Source of the DNA: Alphaproteobacteria bacterium
GTDB taxonomy: Bacteria; Pseudomonadota; Alphaproteobacteria; Rhodobacterales; Rhodobacteraceae
Direction: 5' to 3'
Length of the DNA: 8,372 bases
NCBI GenBank assembly: GCA_003695135.1
Contig: RFIR01000037.1
Coordinates: forward strand, 1 to 8,372
Positions within the stretch are counted from its first letter, which is position 1, and each line of letters starts with the position of its first letter. The position numbers and the translations under genes were made by a program. Positions 8,038 to 8,372 of this stretch are shown piece after piece. The notes beneath the pieces were generated by a model. The model had not been told where the DNA came from. It did no database searches and was given only the letters and a program-made list of their open reading frames with translations.

Positions 8038-8372
8038 ATGACGGATCGGGCAGCGACGTTGACGGATGAGAGCGGCCTGCGGCCCGGCGCGGCCGATCCG
8101 CAGGCCAGTCAGGCGATGCAGCAGCGCATCGTCGAGACGGCCGAGCGCCTGTTTCGCCAGTATGGCTGGCGCAAGACCACGGTGGCCGACATCGCCGCCG
8201 AGCTTGGCATGTCCACGGCCAATCTCTACCGCTTCTTCGCCTCGAAACGCGCCATCACCCAGGCGGTCGCGCGCAAGCTGACCGACGAGCTTTCCACCGC
8301 CGTGCTGCGGGAGACCTCGCGCGCGGGGCTGAGCGCATGCGAGAAGCTCGAGGCGTTCATCCGCACCAGCCA
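8038..8372 (+). CDS. TetR/AcrR-family transcriptional regulator (3'-partial)
   Basis: The first 111 codons are visible; the frame runs off the window end. After a polar, probably flexible N-terminus of about 28 residues, the TetR DNA-binding domain is clear: RIVETAERLFRQYGWRKTTV (30-49), the helix-turn-helix VADIAAELGMSTANLYRFFA (49-68), then SKRAITQAVARK (69-80). The ligand-binding domain begins near the window end, so the inducer cannot be guessed. The start is set at ATG 8038 because TGAGG (8028-8032) lies 5 bases upstream and the position fits the promoter. The gene diverges from the SDR gene across 152 bases that hold the candidate operator, so it probably regulates itself and perhaps the SDR-ATPase unit. 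The N-terminal extension before the HTH domain is longer than in many TetR proteins but not exceptional. Confidence 0.93.
   Translation, partial: MTDRAATLTDESGLRPGAADPQASQAMQQRIVETAERLFRQYGWRKTTVADIAAELGMSTANLYRFFASKRAITQAVARKLTDELSTAVLRETSRAGLSACEKLEAFIRTS

Noticed and set aside
6394..8041. Long plus-strand frames opposite the ATPase and SDR genes (6394-7161, 6935-8041, 7272-7991)
   Set aside because: Their translations lack domains and are compositionally skewed, while the minus-strand frames show full ABC and SDR motif sets.
8066..8281. Small plus-strand frame near the right end
   Set aside because: It is an out-of-frame shadow of the TetR-family gene that starts at 8038, whose HTH domain is clear in the other frame.

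Overview
The window is G+C-rich, densely packed bacterial DNA. Its codons strongly favour G or C at third positions, and its gene content (an XdhC protein coupled to a BMP-type purine/nucleoside ABC importer) suggests an alphaproteobacterium, most likely Rhodobacterales (Rhodobacteraceae). The placement is an inference from composition and gene families; there is no rRNA or other marker here.

Left part, plus strand (1-5652): a compact five-gene operon, xdhC (5' end outside the window) - double-domain ABC ATPase - permease 1 - permease 2 - periplasmic BMP-family binding protein. Junctions are tight: a 4-base ATGA overlap, a 14-base overlap, then 16- and 20-base gaps with good Shine-Dalgarno sequences. 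XdhC is the maturation factor that loads molybdenum cofactor into xanthine dehydrogenase, so the transporter probably brings purines or nucleosides to that enzyme. xdhA/xdhB would be expected just upstream of the window.

Middle (5653-5883): a convergent intergenic region of 231 bases with three inverted repeats. The outer two share the same 8-base arm sequence. They may act as terminators, although none has a T-tract, or the block may be a dispersed intergenic repeat.

Right part: on the minus strand, an SDR-family protein (7885 to 7106) is followed by a lone FbpC/PotA-like ABC ATPase (6987 to 5884). No permease or binding protein for that ATPase is visible. The SDR protein carries Ser and Arg where classical SDRs have the catalytic Tyr and Lys. 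Facing it is a plus-strand TetR-family regulator starting at 8038 and cut by the window end. The 152-base divergent region holds a 24-base dyad (CTGACGA-N10-TCGTCAG) lying across the spacer and -10 of a plausible promoter for the regulator, a typical layout for autoregulation and possibly for control of the SDR gene.

No RNA gene, CRISPR array, insertion sequence or phage gene was seen. Most genes are members of known families. The points most worth a second look are the roughly 55-residue hydrophobic insertion in permease 2, the altered active site of the SDR protein, the TetR operator/promoter arrangement and the hairpin-rich convergent region.
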